Positions 51,535 through 60,089 of a DNA stretch of 64,000 nt are shown piece after piece (within the stretch, counting starts at the first letter, position 1; each line of letters begins with the position of its first letter). Source of the DNA: Blastococcus sp. MG754426 (GTDB lineage: Bacteria; Actinomycetota; Actinomycetes; Mycobacteriales; Geodermatophilaceae); the NCBI RefSeq assembly GCF_021699055.1, contig NZ_SSXC01000004.1, forward strand, positions 1-64,000, read 5' to 3'. The translations under genes were made by a program, and so were the position numbers. Under the pieces are notes generated by a model. It did not search any database. It saw only the letters and a list, made by a program, of their open reading frames with translations, and was not told the DNA's origin.

Positions 51535-52302
51535 TCAGCGCGGATCGGCCAGGCCGGCCAGCTCCAGCCTGCTCAGGTTGTACGCCCAGACCTGCGCGTC
51601 GTTGAACGCCGAACCGAGATCGGGCATGGCCGCGATGTCCTCCGCGGACAGCTCGGGCGGGGTCACCCCGAAGCTGTTGGCCTGCAGCGTCATCCGGGCC
51701 AGCGCGTCCAGGTTCAGCGCCCGGACGACGGCCTGCTCCACCGAGTCTCCCGTGGCCACGATGCCGTGCCCGCGCAGGATGCACGCGGGCCGGTCGCCCA
51801 GGGCACGGGCCACGTCCTGCCCCAGCTCCGGCCGGTTGATGAGCACACCGCGCGGATAGGTGGGGACGCCCTGCTCGGCCATCCGCATGGCGGGGATGTT
51901 GTACGCGCCCACGATCGGCCGGAGGGGCAGACCGGCCAGGTCGGCGGCGACGACCGCCGGCGGGTGCACGTGCACGACGGCCCGGACGTCGGGCCGCGCC
52001 CGGAGGATCTCCGTGTGGATGGGCAGCTCGTTGGGGGCCGAGAAGCTGGCCGGGAGCTCGTTCGCGCCGTCGAGGGTGACCGCGTGCACGTCGTCGGACC
52101 CGGTGAAGAGCAGCCCCCGCTCCTGCGGGCCCCGGCAACGGACGAGGAGCTCGTCGCCGGCGGTGCGCACGCTGATGTGCCCGAGGATGTCCTCGGCCAG
52201 GCCGCGGTAGGCCAGCACCCGGCACCCCAGGGCGACGAGATCGCGGAGGTCCGGGGTCGAGCCCAGGACGGGGGTCGTCCGGTCGGTGATGGTCACGGTC
52301 AC
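51535..52302 (-). CDS. Class II aldolase/adducin family protein
   Basis: Protein of 255 residues of the zinc-dependent class II aldolase fold. EDILGHISVRTAGDELLVRC RGP is the N-terminal substrate loop, VVHVHPPAVVAADLAGL holds the first two zinc His, and ILRGHGIVATGDSVEQAVVR the third. Family members include aldolases and decarboxylases, among them dihydroxyphthalate decarboxylases of aromatic pathways and 3-oxo-tetronate-phosphate decarboxylases. In an aromatic oxygenase island a decarboxylase of a ring carboxylate is attractive; beside a 3-HIBADH-like enzyme a sugar-acid role is the alternative. GTG 52302 overlaps the stop of that gene. Confidence 0.88.
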   Translation of the reverse strand: MTVTITDRTTPVLGSTPDLRDLVALGCRVLAYRGLAEDILGHISVRTAGDELLVRCRGPQERGLLFTGSDDVHAVTLDGANELPASFSAPNELPIHTEILRARPDVRAVVHVHPPAVVAADLAGLPLRPIVGAYNIPAMRMAEQGVPTYPRGVLINRPELGQDVARALGDRPACILRGHGIVATGDSVEQAVVRALNLDALARMTLQANSFGVTPPELSAEDIAAMPDLGSAFNDAQVWAYNLSRLELAGLADPR

Positions 52303-53186
52303 GCTCCTGTTCGTGGGGGCATCGCCCGCAGTGCCTGAAGAAGTGCGGAGCTCTCCGGATAGGGACGCCCGCGGTAGGGGGTGCCGCCGACGGTCACGAA
52401 GAAGTCGACGGCTGCCGACAGCAACCGGCTGCGCACGCCCGCGTCCGTGGCCATGGCCTCGGCGAGGGCGAGGTCCTTCTCGATCGTGCTGGCCGGAGCG
52501 TGGGTGGCGATGCCCGCGGCGTCGCCACGGAAGAACTTGGCGGCGGTGGAGAACCCGGAATCCGATCCGCTGGACTCCTCGATGGCCGTGGCGACCGTCT
52601 CGGCATCCAGCCCCAGGGCCTCGCCCACGAGCAGCGCCTCCGCCGAGGCGAGGTACCAGCTGTACTTCACGTGCTGGTTGAGCAGCTTGACCGCGTAGCC
52701 CGCCCCGCGCCGGCCGCAGTGGGCGACGACCCGCGACACGGCGGCGAGTACCTCCTCGTCCGCGCCGAGCACGCCCGGCTGCCCGCCGACCAGGACGGTC
52801 ATGTTCGGGGCCTTCCGGCTGACCGGGCAGTCGACGAAGCGGCGGCCGGCGGCGTCGAACGCCGCGCCGAGCACCTCGGCGAGGTCTGGGCCGCAGGTGG
52901 ACATGTCCAGCATGGCCGCACCGGGTCGCAGCCCCGCCAGGACGCCGGTGTCGGCGGTCAGCGCCACCTCGCGGACCTGCTCCGGTCCGGGCAGGAACGT
53001 GAGGACGACGTCACTGGCGGCGGCCAGCTCGCGCGGGCTCGTCGCCGCCTCCGCCCCGCGGGCGACCATGGCGGCCACCGGCTCGGGCCGGATGTCGTAA
53101 CAGCGCACGGGCCAGCCGGCGTCGAGCAGGGACTCGGTCAGGGCGATCCCCATGCCCCCGAGACCGATGACTCCTACCTGTCTCAC
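52299..53186 (-). CDS. NAD(P)-dependent oxidoreductase, 3-hydroxyisobutyrate dehydrogenase family
   Basis: Beta-hydroxyacid dehydrogenase of 295 residues. Rossmann start VGVIGLGGMGIALTESLLDA, substrate loop FVDCPVSRKAPNMTVLVGG (near 118), catalytic Lys in YAVKLLNQHVKYSWYLASAE (near 165), and the C-terminal HAPASTIEKDLALAEAMATD. It oxidises a hydroxy acid or reduces a semialdehyde. GTG 53186 follows AAAGGGG. It is translationally coupled with the class II aldolase downstream, a pairing also known for L-threonate/erythronate pathways, although no kinase of that pathway is present. Confidence 0.9.
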   Translation of the reverse strand: MRQVGVIGLGGMGIALTESLLDAGWPVRCYDIRPEPVAAMVARGAEAATSPRELAAASDVVLTFLPGPEQVREVALTADTGVLAGLRPGAAMLDMSTCGPDLAEVLGAAFDAAGRRFVDCPVSRKAPNMTVLVGGQPGVLGADEEVLAAVSRVVAHCGRRGAGYAVKLLNQHVKYSWYLASAEALLVGEALGLDAETVATAIEESSGSDSGFSTAAKFFRGDAAGIATHAPASTIEKDLALAEAMATDAGVRSRLLSAAVDFFVTVGGTPYRGRPYPESSALLQALRAMPPRTGA

Positions 53187-53492
53187 GACGCCCCTTTCGG
53201 TCCAGTGCACAGAAATGTTTTCTGCCGCGACGAACTGTACGTGGCAGGAGTCACGATGGACAAGCCGCCGCTTGTCCCTGCTGGTCACGCTCAGGACGGG
53301 ACCTGGCCCCACAGGACAACGGGTTGACAAAGAACTCGTTTCTGCTCAACCATCCCTGGCGAACGTGATGCACAGCACGTCAGGCCGCGGCGCCGCGACC
53401 CGGACACCACCCCCGTCCGGGTCGCGGTCACCGCACTCCACCCCCGACTGGCCGGCTCGGCCATGCGGGCCACTACGTCCTCTGGAGCTCTT
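53187..53492. promoter_or_regulatory. Divergent promoter region with inverted repeat
   Basis: 305 bases between the dehydrogenase/aldolase pair and the TctABC genes. At 53210-53224 lies CAGAAATGTTTTCTG, a 6-bp inverted repeat with a 3-nt spacer, unusually AT-rich for this DNA, 24 bases upstream of the dehydrogenase start. Candidate operator for the GntR or IclR protein of the island. Confidence 0.4.
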
Positions 53493-55004
53493 GTGGGCGA
53501 GGCACTCCTCGACAGCTTGTCGCAGGTTCTGCAGCTGCAGACCCTGGGCCTGATGCTGCTCGGCGTCGCGATCGGCTTCGTCGTCGGCATCCTGCCCGGC
53601 CTCGGCGGCCCCGTGACGCTGGCGCTGATGCTGCCCTTCACGTTCGGCATGGAGCCGGTCCAGGCCTTCGCGTTCCTGCTCGGGATGCTGGTGGTGACCT
53701 CGACGACCGGCGACATCACCTCCGTGCTCTTCGGCATCCCGGGCGAGGCGACCTCGGCGGCGGCCACGCTCGACGGGTACCCCCTCACGCGGCGCGGGCA
53801 GGGCGGCCGTGCCCTCGGCGCGGTGCTCTTCAGCTCCGCCCTGGGATCGGTGTTCGGCGCGCTCGTCCTCGCCGCGATGGTGCCCGTCATCCGGCCGGTC
53901 GTCCTGGCGCTGAGCGCCCCCGAGTTCTTCATGCTCACCCTCGTCGGGCTGACGTTCGTGGTGGCGCTCTCGGGCAAGAAGGTGGTCAAGGGCCTGATCA
54001 TGGCCTGCCTGGGCCTGCTGGTGGCCCTCATCGGGATCGACTCCCAGGAGGGCATCGCCCGCTACACGATGGACCAGATCTACCTGTGGGACGGCATCCC
54101 GCTGGTCCCGCTGGTCGTCGGCCTGTTCGGCGGCGCCGAGGTCCTGCAGCTGATGCTCAGCCGCAGCAGCATCGCGGGCGGCGCGGGCGCCGTGCCGAAG
54201 AAGATCACGGGCATCGGCGAGGGCATCCGGGACACGCTGCGCCATTGGCCGGTCGTCCTGCGGGCCAGCGGCATCGGTTCCACGATCGGCATGATCCCCG
54301 GCCTCGGCGGTTCGGTGGCCCAGTTCATCGCCTACGGCCAGGCCCGCCAGTCGTCCAAGAACCCCGAGCTGTTCGGCAAGGGGGCGATCGACGGCGTCAT
54401 CGCCTCCGGCGCGGTCAACAACGCCAAGGACGGCGGCTCGCTCGTCCCCACCATCGCCTTCGGCATCCCGGGCGGAGCGGCCACGGCCGTGCTGCTGAGC
54501 GCATTCCTCATCGCCGGCCTCGACCCGGGTCCGGAGATGCTCACCACCGAGCTCGACGTCACCTACTCCATGGTGTGGATCGTCGTCCTGGCCAACTTCG
54601 TCGCCGTCGCGGCCGCCTTCGCGTTCCTCCGCCCGCTGACCCGGCTGACCTTCATCTCCGGCCCGCTGCTGGTGCCCTTCCTCCTGCTCCTGCTGGGGCT
54701 GGGCGCCTACAGCTCCAGCAACTCCTTCGGCGACGTCCTCGTGATGCTGGTGGCCGCCGCGATCGGCGTGGCCTGCATCCGCTGGGACTGGCCGCGTGTG
54801 CCGTTCCTGCTGGCCGTGGTCCTCGGCGGCATCGCCGAGCGCTACCTGTTCGTCTCGTACTCGCTGTTCGGGTGGGACTGGCTCCTGCGCCCGACGGTCA
54901 TCGGCCTGGCCGTGGTTCTCCTGCTCGTTTTCCTGGTTCCCACCCTGCGGCGGCGCCGGGTCCAAGCCCAGCCCGCTCCCGTCGCCGAGGAGGTCCGTTC
55001 GTGA
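53493..55004 (+). CDS. tctA: Tripartite tricarboxylate transporter, large membrane subunit TctA
   Basis: Membrane subunit of 503 residues with about 12 helices. The family motifs are present twice: VVGILPGLGGPVTLALMLPF near residue 18 and TIGMIPGLGGSVAQFIAYGQ near 265, plus SVLFGIPGEATSAAATLDGY near 78 and TIAFGIPGGAATAVLLSAFL near 322. GTG 53493 has GGAG five bases upstream; ATG 53463 is in frame but has no site. With TctB and TctC it forms a sodium- or proton-driven, binding-protein-dependent importer of (tri)carboxylates, known in other bacteria for terephthalate and similar aromatic acids. Confidence 0.94.
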   Translation: MGEALLDSLSQVLQLQTLGLMLLGVAIGFVVGILPGLGGPVTLALMLPFTFGMEPVQAFAFLLGMLVVTSTTGDITSVLFGIPGEATSAAATLDGYPLTRRGQGGRALGAVLFSSALGSVFGALVLAAMVPVIRPVVLALSAPEFFMLTLVGLTFVVALSGKKVVKGLIMACLGLLVALIGIDSQEGIARYTMDQIYLWDGIPLVPLVVGLFGGAEVLQLMLSRSSIAGGAGAVPKKITGIGEGIRDTLRHWPVVLRASGIGSTIGMIPGLGGSVAQFIAYGQARQSSKNPELFGKGAIDGVIASGAVNNAKDGGSLVPTIAFGIPGGAATAVLLSAFLIAGLDPGPEMLTTELDVTYSMVWIVVLANFVAVAAAFAFLRPLTRLTFISGPLLVPFLLLLLGLGAYSSSNSFGDVLVMLVAAAIGVACIRWDWPRVPFLLAVVLGGIAERYLFVSYSLFGWDWLLRPTVIGLAVVLLLVFLVPTLRRRRVQAQPAPVAEEVRS

Positions 55005-55573
55005 CCACGCCCGAGCCCCGGACCGGAACCACCGTGCCGGCCGGTACTGCCCCCCCGGCGCCCGCGCCCGAGCCTCGGGCCCGACGGCAGCTGCCCACGG
55101 CCGACATCGTCCTCAGCCTCGTCCTGGCCGCGCTCTTCGCCAACGCCTTCTGGACCGCGATGGAGTGGTCGGTCAAGGCCGGGCTGTTCCCCCGCATGGT
55201 CACCGGGCTCGGCGTGCTCCTGACCCTCCTGCACGTGGCCGTCCTCCTCCTGAAGGCCCGCACCCCCGTGCCGGTGGTCGAGAAACGGGTGGACGCCGAC
55301 GACGAGGCCGAGGGCGACGTGGAGTACGTCTTCGCCCACGCCGGTGGCCGCGCCTGGGCGCGCTCGCTGGCGTGGATCGCCGCCTTCTTCGTCGGGCTGT
55401 ACGTCGTCGGGCTCTTCGTCATCGCACCGCTGTTCGCCCTGACGTACCTGCGGTTCTCGGTGCGCACGTCCTGGGTGTTCAGCGTCGCCTACGCGGCCGC
55501 GACCTTCGCCGTGCTCTACCTCGCGTTCGAGGTGGCGCTGCAACTGCCCGTGCCGCCGGGACTCTTCCTCTGA
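55001..55573 (+). CDS. tctB: Tripartite tricarboxylate transporter, small membrane subunit TctB
   Basis: Protein of 190 residues with about four hydrophobic segments (IVLSLVLAALFANAFWTAME; MVTGLGVLLTLLHVAVLLL; SLAWIAAFFVGLYVVGLFVI; AYAAATFAVLYLAFEVALQ). It starts with a Pro/Thr/Ala-rich 30-residue leader and has an acidic middle loop. GTG 55001 overlaps the TctA stop (GTGA). TctB is the poorly conserved partner of TctA; position and topology make the call. Confidence 0.9.
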   Translation: MTTPEPRTGTTVPAGTAPPAPAPEPRARRQLPTADIVLSLVLAALFANAFWTAMEWSVKAGLFPRMVTGLGVLLTLLHVAVLLLKARTPVPVVEKRVDADDEAEGDVEYVFAHAGGRAWARSLAWIAAFFVGLYVVGLFVIAPLFALTYLRFSVRTSWVFSVAYAAATFAVLYLAFEVALQLPVPPGLFL

Positions 55574-55577
55574 CCCC

Positions 55578-55605
55578 CGTCCGCAGGCCCGCGGGCCTGC
55601 GGACG
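55578..55605 (+). terminator. Perfect 28-bp palindrome between tctB and tctC
   Basis: 12-base stem CGTCCGCAGGCC / GGCCTGCGGACG with a CGCG loop, five bases after the tctB stop and 96 bases before tctC. It can stabilise or partly terminate the upstream message so that the binding protein is made at a different level from the membrane subunits. Confidence 0.7.
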
Positions 55606-55701
55606 GCTGCACAGCCGCACGTCGCCGGTCGACCGACATCCTCGTCGGTCCATCGGCCAACACCCGCACCCGACACCGCCATCCGAGTCAAGGAGAACTT
55701 C

Positions 55702-56733
55702 ATGAGCCACAGGTCGATGACCGCCCTGCGCCGCACCGGCGGTGCCGCCGTGCTCGTCGCCGCCCTCGCCGCCTGCGGGCAGAACGCGGACGCGGGCGCC
55801 GAGGCCGGAAAGTACTACGAGGGCGAGAACCTCGACTTCGTGGTCCCCTATGACGCCGGCGGCGGCTACGACGTCTACGCCCGCGCCCTCGCGCCCTACC
55901 TGGGCGAGTGCCTCGGGGCCGAGGTCGTCGTCCGCAACGAGCCGGGCGCCGGGAGCCTGCTGGCCACCAACTCGACGGCCAACGCCGGGCCGGACGAGCG
56001 CCGGATCCAGATCACCAACTCGGTCGGCACGGCCAGCGCGCAGATCGCGGGCGCCGACGGCGTCATGTTCGACATGTCGGAGTTCTCCATCATCGGTCGC
56101 GTGGCGACCGCGCCCGACACGGTGGCCGTGGCCAGCGACGGGCGGTTGTCCTCCTTCCAGGACATGATCGACTCCGAGGAGACGGTGCGCTTCGCCGCGA
56201 CCGGCCCCGGCAGCAACGAATACATCGCGGCCAGCGTCCTGTCGGCCATCTACGGCTTCCCGATCGAGGTCGTCACCGGGTTCGGCGGTTCGGGCGAGGC
56301 CCGGCTGGCGGTCATCGCCGGCAACGCCGATGCTCACGCCAGCACCTGGGACAGCGTGCTCGGCCCGGTGGAGAGCGGCGAGGTCGAGGCAATCGTCGTG
56401 GCCAGCGACGAGCCGGTCGAGCTGCTCCCCGACATGCCGGTCGTCACCGACTTCGTCCCCGAGACCGACGAGGGCAAGGAACTGCTCGACGACCTCGTGG
56501 ACCTCGAGACCCTGGGCCGCGGTCTGGTGGCGCCCCCAGGGCTGCCGGAGGAGCGGCTCGCCGAGCTCCGTGAGGGCTTCGAGTGCGCCACGAGCAACGA
56601 GGAGCTGATCGCCGAGCTCGACCAGCAGCAGCGGCCGATCGACGTCCTCACCGGCGACGAGTACGCGGAGCTGCTCGAGTCCGTGCTCGACACCTCGCCG
56701 GAGTTCGCCGCGGTGCTGGAGGAGTCCTTCTGA
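55702..56733 (+). CDS. tctC: Tripartite tricarboxylate transporter, solute-binding protein TctC
   Basis: Extracytoplasmic lipoprotein of 343 residues. The signal peptide ends in a lipobox LAAC near residue 25. The mature part has the family features NLDFVVPYDAGGGYDVYARA, VVVRNEPGAGSLLATNSTAN and, in the second lobe, VVTGFGGSGEARLAVIAGNA and VAPPGLPEERLAELREGFEC. ATG 55702 follows AAGGAGAACTTC. It captures the carboxylate and delivers it to TctAB. The C-terminal 120 residues have a decayed second copy at 59.6 kb. A hairpin follows the stop. Confidence 0.94.
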   Translation: MSHRSMTALRRTGGAAVLVAALAACGQNADAGAEAGKYYEGENLDFVVPYDAGGGYDVYARALAPYLGECLGAEVVVRNEPGAGSLLATNSTANAGPDERRIQITNSVGTASAQIAGADGVMFDMSEFSIIGRVATAPDTVAVASDGRLSSFQDMIDSEETVRFAATGPGSNEYIAASVLSAIYGFPIEVVTGFGGSGEARLAVIAGNADAHASTWDSVLGPVESGEVEAIVVASDEPVELLPDMPVVTDFVPETDEGKELLDDLVDLETLGRGLVAPPGLPEERLAELREGFECATSNEELIAELDQQQRPIDVLTGDEYAELLESVLDTSPEFAAVLEESF

Positions 56734-56744
56734 GTTGAGACACG

Positions 56745-56777
56745 GCGGGCGCCGGTGACCTCGTCGCCGGCGCCCGC
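56745..56777 (+). terminator. Terminator hairpin after tctC
   Basis: 11-base perfect stem GCGGGCGCCGG / CCGGCGCCCGC with an 11-nt loop, 12 bases after the tctC stop. Confidence 0.7.
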
Positions 56778-56839
56778 TGCATCTCTGTCCCGCTTCCCGG
56801 GCCGCCGCCACGTGCCCCCCGCCACCGGAGGTTCTGACC

Positions 56840-57571
56840 ATGACTTCGACGACGGATGCTCTCGACTCCTTCGAGGACCACTGCTGGCGGGACGTGGTCC
56901 CGGCCGAGACCCTCGAGGTCTACCGCGCCTACCGGCGCGAGACCCGGATCGTCGGCCGTCCCGCGGTGCTGGCCGTCGACCTGTTCAGCGGCGTGTTCCC
57001 CGACGGGCCGATGTCGCTGGCCGAGGCGGTGGCCCGGAACCCGCGCAGCTGCGGGCCCGCCGCGTGGGCCGCCCGCGCGCCGATCGCTGCCCTGCTCGAC
57101 TCCGCCCGCAGCCGCGACATCCCGGTCCTGTTCAGCTCGCAGGACCCGGAGACCTCCCGCGCGACGCACCGGCCCCCGTCGGAGCGCGACGCCGCGGACC
57201 TTGCGCTCGACCCCGCCTTCGGTCCCCTTCCCGGCGAGGCGGTCGTCCCCAAGCGGCGGGCCAGTGTCTTCTTCGAGACCGACCTCGCCGACCGCCTCGC
57301 CCGGGTCGACGTCAACACACTCGTCTTGTGCGGTGAGACGACCAGTGGGTGCGTCCGGGCCACCGCCGTCGACGCCTACTCCCACGGCCTGCACGTCGTC
57401 GTGGTCGAGGAGGCGGTCTTCGACCGCAGCCCGCTGAGCCACAAGGTCAGCCTGTTCGACCTGCACCACAAGTACGCCGACGTCATGACCCTCGCGCAGT
57501 TCGAGGCCGCCGCCGACGCGATCCTGCCGATCCCCTCGGCGGGCGAGGTCCACGGGACCACCCAGCACTGA
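56840..57571 (+). CDS. Isochorismatase-family cysteine hydrolase
   Basis: Cysteine hydrolase of 243 residues. The triad is visible: Asp in GRPAVLAVDLFSGVFPD (near 47), Lys in VVPKRRASVFFETDL (near 138) and Cys in LVLCGETTSGCVRATAVDAY (near 173), with the usual cis-peptide just before it. Relatives hydrolyse amides such as N-carbamoylsarcosine or maleamate. ATG 56840 follows GGAGGTTCTGACC. It stands alone between two hairpins, downstream of the transporter. A nitrogen-bearing substrate would fit the nitrile hydratase-like genes in the island, but that is speculative. Confidence 0.9.
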   Translation: MTSTTDALDSFEDHCWRDVVPAETLEVYRAYRRETRIVGRPAVLAVDLFSGVFPDGPMSLAEAVARNPRSCGPAAWAARAPIAALLDSARSRDIPVLFSSQDPETSRATHRPPSERDAADLALDPAFGPLPGEAVVPKRRASVFFETDLADRLARVDVNTLVLCGETTSGCVRATAVDAYSHGLHVVVVEEAVFDRSPLSHKVSLFDLHHKYADVMTLAQFEAAADAILPIPSAGEVHGTTQH

Positions 57572-57588
57572 CGCCGTCGCCGACGGCG
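57572..57588 (+). terminator. Small hairpin after the hydrolase
   Basis: Seven-base stem CGCCGTC / GACGGCG with a 3-nt loop starting one base after the stop codon. Short, but well placed. Confidence 0.4.
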
Positions 57589-57611
57589 GAAGCCCACCAC
57601 CCCCCGGGAGC

Positions 57612-58031
57612 GTGTACTCCGTGTTCACCAACGTCCTCGTCGCACTCAAGGAGAACCAGCCGCACCAGCCGCTGCTGGAGCTGGCGTTCCAGGCCGCTCC
57701 CGGCCCGGCGCGCCTGCACCTGGTCACCCTGGTCCGGGTCGGGACCGAGGGCGACGAGGTCCAGCGACTCCGGCGCACGGAGCGGAGCCTGGCCCAGCAG
57801 GCCGAAGCCCTGACGGCCAAGGGCTACGACGCCTCCTGGGAGGCCGGCGTCGTTGCCGTCAGCGCGGCCGTGGACCTGGTCCGGATCGCCGAGACGCGCG
57901 CGGCCGACCTGATGGTCATCGGCCTGGCGAGGCGCAGCCGGGTCGGCAAGGCCCTGATGGGCAGCGACGCCCAGCGGATCCTGCTCAGCGTCGACTGCCC
58001 CGTGCTGGTCAGGCAGCTGCACGGCATGTAG
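57612..58031 (+). CDS. Universal stress protein (UspA family)
   Basis: Single-domain Usp of 139 residues. N-terminal strand NVLVALKENQPHQPLLELAF, then LHLVTLVRVG, and the C-terminal nucleotide-binding region LMVIGLARRSRVGKALMGSD with AQRILLSVDCPVLVRQ. The Gly-rich loop is close to, but not exactly, the GxxGx9GS ATP motif. GTG 57612 lies just after GGGAG. Usp proteins sit next to transporters in many Tct/TRAP loci; role here unknown. Confidence 0.88.
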   Translation: MYSVFTNVLVALKENQPHQPLLELAFQAAPGPARLHLVTLVRVGTEGDEVQRLRRTERSLAQQAEALTAKGYDASWEAGVVAVSAAVDLVRIAETRAADLMVIGLARRSRVGKALMGSDAQRILLSVDCPVLVRQLHGM

Positions 58032-58135
58032 CCGGCCGACGCCGGGCCGTACAGTCCCGACCGGAGCCAGGGCGGCGCCCCGCCATCGACACCACACTGC
58101 CCGCACATAGGGCACCGAACGGGTCCGGGAGGATC

Positions 58136-59575
58136 GTGCTCTCGCGCTCGGGCACCTCGACCGACCGGCGCCGTGCGCCCCGCGGTTCGACGGCCCCGGC
58201 GTCCCGGTTCGGGCGATTGCGGGCCGTCGACCTCGGACCTCGCCTCGTCGTCCCCCTCTGCGCCGGGGCGATGCTCAACCCGGTCAACTCCACGGTGATC
58301 GCCACCGCGTTGTCACCGATCGGCGGTGAGCTGGACATCGGCGCCGCCGCGACGGCGTGGCTGGTGGCGGTGATGTATCTGGCCAGCGCGATCGGCCAGC
58401 CCGTCGCCGGTCGGCTGGCCGACCAGTTCGGCCCGCGCCGGGTGTTCCTGGCCGGCGGCATCCTGGTCGCGGCCGCCGGCACCCTGGGTGCGCTCGCACC
58501 GACCTTCGGATGGCTGGTGGCCTCGCGGGCAGTGGTCGGGCTGGGCACGGGTGCGGCGTATCCGGCGGCGATTGCGATGCTCCGGGAGCAAGCCGACCGA
58601 CTGGGCGTGCCCACTCCGCCCCGCACGCTGGGCCTGCTCAGCACGGTGAGCCTGGTGACGCTCACCATCGGTCCGCCCCTGGGCGGTGTCCTCGTGGACA
58701 CGATCGGGTGGCGGGCCGTCTTCGCGGTCAACGTGCCCCTCGGCCTGGCCGTCACCGCCCTGGGCTTCCTCCTGCTCCCGCGGTCGCGCCCGCGGGCCCG
58801 GACGGTCGCGGCATGGCGGCTGCTGGACCTGCCGGGAACCGCCCTCTTCGGCGGCACCGTCGCGCTCTTCCTGCTGACCACCATGGAACTGCCCCACCCG
58901 CCGGTGCAGGTCCTGCTCGGGCTCGCGGCCGGTCTGGTGCTCCTCGTCCTCGTCGAGCTCCGCGCGCGGACACCGTTCATCGACCTGCGCATGCTGGCCT
59001 CGAACCCCGCTCTGGTCGTCGCCTACCTGCGGGTCTTCCTCACCTTCCTCGTCGTTTACGGCGTCCTCTTCGGGCTCACCCCCTGGCTGCAGGACAGCCG
59101 AGGGCTGTCCGCCAGCACGGCCGGACTGGTGCTCCTAAGCATGTCCGCGGTCGGGGCGGTCGCGTCGTTCGTCGGCGTCCGCGGTCGCCGCCTGGTCTGG
59201 CCGTTGCTCGTGGGAGCCCTCGGACTCCTCGCCGGGAGCGTCGGGATGCTCTCCCTGGACGCCGACTCCCCCACCGCTCTGCTCGTCCTGGTGTCTGCGG
59301 TGTTCGGCCTGCCGAACGGACTCGGGCTCGTCGGGAACCAGGTCCTCGTCTACCGGGCGGCGCCCGCCGATCAGGTCGGCGCCGCTGCGGGCCTGTTCCG
59401 CACTGCGCAGTACACCGGCGCGATGACCGCCACCGGAATGGTGGCACTCGCCTACGCCGGCGGGGCCGACGACGGCGGGATCCAGGTGCTCGGCTGGGTG
59501 TCGGTCGGTGCCGCGGCCCTCCTGGTCGGGCTCACGGTCGCCGACCGTGGCCTCTACCGGGACGCCCGCGACTGA
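58136..59575 (+). CDS. MFS transporter (DHA2-like)
   Basis: MFS permease of 479 residues with up to 14 hydrophobic segments. LNPVNSTVIATALSPIGGEL in helix 1, the motif A loop GRLADQFGPRRVFLAGGILV near 100, RAVVGLGTGAAYPAAIAMLR near 130 and TIGPPLGGVLVDTIGWRAVF (motif C) near 180. GTG 58136 follows GGGAGGATC. Likely proton-coupled efflux. It is followed directly by remains of a second tctC, so the MFS gene may have been inserted into, or joined to, a duplicated transporter locus. Confidence 0.9.
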   Translation: MLSRSGTSTDRRRAPRGSTAPASRFGRLRAVDLGPRLVVPLCAGAMLNPVNSTVIATALSPIGGELDIGAAATAWLVAVMYLASAIGQPVAGRLADQFGPRRVFLAGGILVAAAGTLGALAPTFGWLVASRAVVGLGTGAAYPAAIAMLREQADRLGVPTPPRTLGLLSTVSLVTLTIGPPLGGVLVDTIGWRAVFAVNVPLGLAVTALGFLLLPRSRPRARTVAAWRLLDLPGTALFGGTVALFLLTTMELPHPPVQVLLGLAAGLVLLVLVELRARTPFIDLRMLASNPALVVAYLRVFLTFLVVYGVLFGLTPWLQDSRGLSASTAGLVLLSMSAVGAVASFVGVRGRRLVWPLLVGALGLLAGSVGMLSLDADSPTALLVLVSAVFGLPNGLGLVGNQVLVYRAAPADQVGAAAGLFRTAQYTGAMTATGMVALAYAGGADDGGIQVLGWVSVGAAALLVGLTVADRGLYRDARD

Positions 59576-59607
59576 GACCCGGTGTCGTGCCGATCGGCCT
59601 GGGATCG

Positions 59608-60050
59608 GCGGGCTCGCGGTCGTGAGCGGCAATGCCGACGCGCACGTCACCACCTGGGACAGCGGCCTGGCTGCCGCGCAGGCGGGCGAGATGCCGATCG
59701 TGGTAGCCAGCGACGAGTCCGTCGAGTTGCTCCCCGACGTCCCGCAGGCCACCGCGTTCACGCCGGACGCCTGTGAGAGCCAGAAGCTGCTGGAGAGCCT
59801 GGTCGAGCTGCAAGAGCCCGGGGGCGCGGACTCTTTCCGCCCCCCGGGCTCCCCGAGGAGCGACTGACCGGGCTGCGTGAGGCCTTCGAGTCCGCGGCTG
59901 GCAATGAGGAGCTCATCAGCGATGATGGAAGCCCAGCAGCGGGTCATCGACGTCGTCACCGGCGACGAGCACGCGACGCAGGTGCGCAACGTGCTCGACG
60001 CCTCCCCCGAGTCACGCCGTGCTCGAGGACTCCTTCTGGGAGCAGCACGC
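59608..60050 (+). pseudogene. Decayed second copy of tctC (C-terminal part)
   Basis: Reading across frames gives AVVSGNADAHVTTWDSGLAA, IVVASDESVELLPDVPQATA and, after shifts, GLPEERLTGLREAFESAAGN, QQRVIDVVTGDEHATQVRNV and LEDSFWEQHAP. These match the intact TctC (AVIAGNADAHASTWDSVLGP, IVVASDEPVELLPDMPVVTD, GLPEERLAELREGFECATSN) segment by segment. The N-terminal two thirds and signal peptide are absent, and at least three frame changes are needed. No function expected. Confidence 0.85.
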
Positions 60051-60089
60051 ACCACGGGCGCCGGGACGCTGCGGGGTCCCGGGGCTCCG

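Noticed and set aside
51535-53186. L-threonate/erythronate pathway from the aldolase and 3-HIBADH-like pair
   Set aside because: The pair is suggestive, but no four-carbon acid sugar kinase is present, so I did not name the genes after that pathway.
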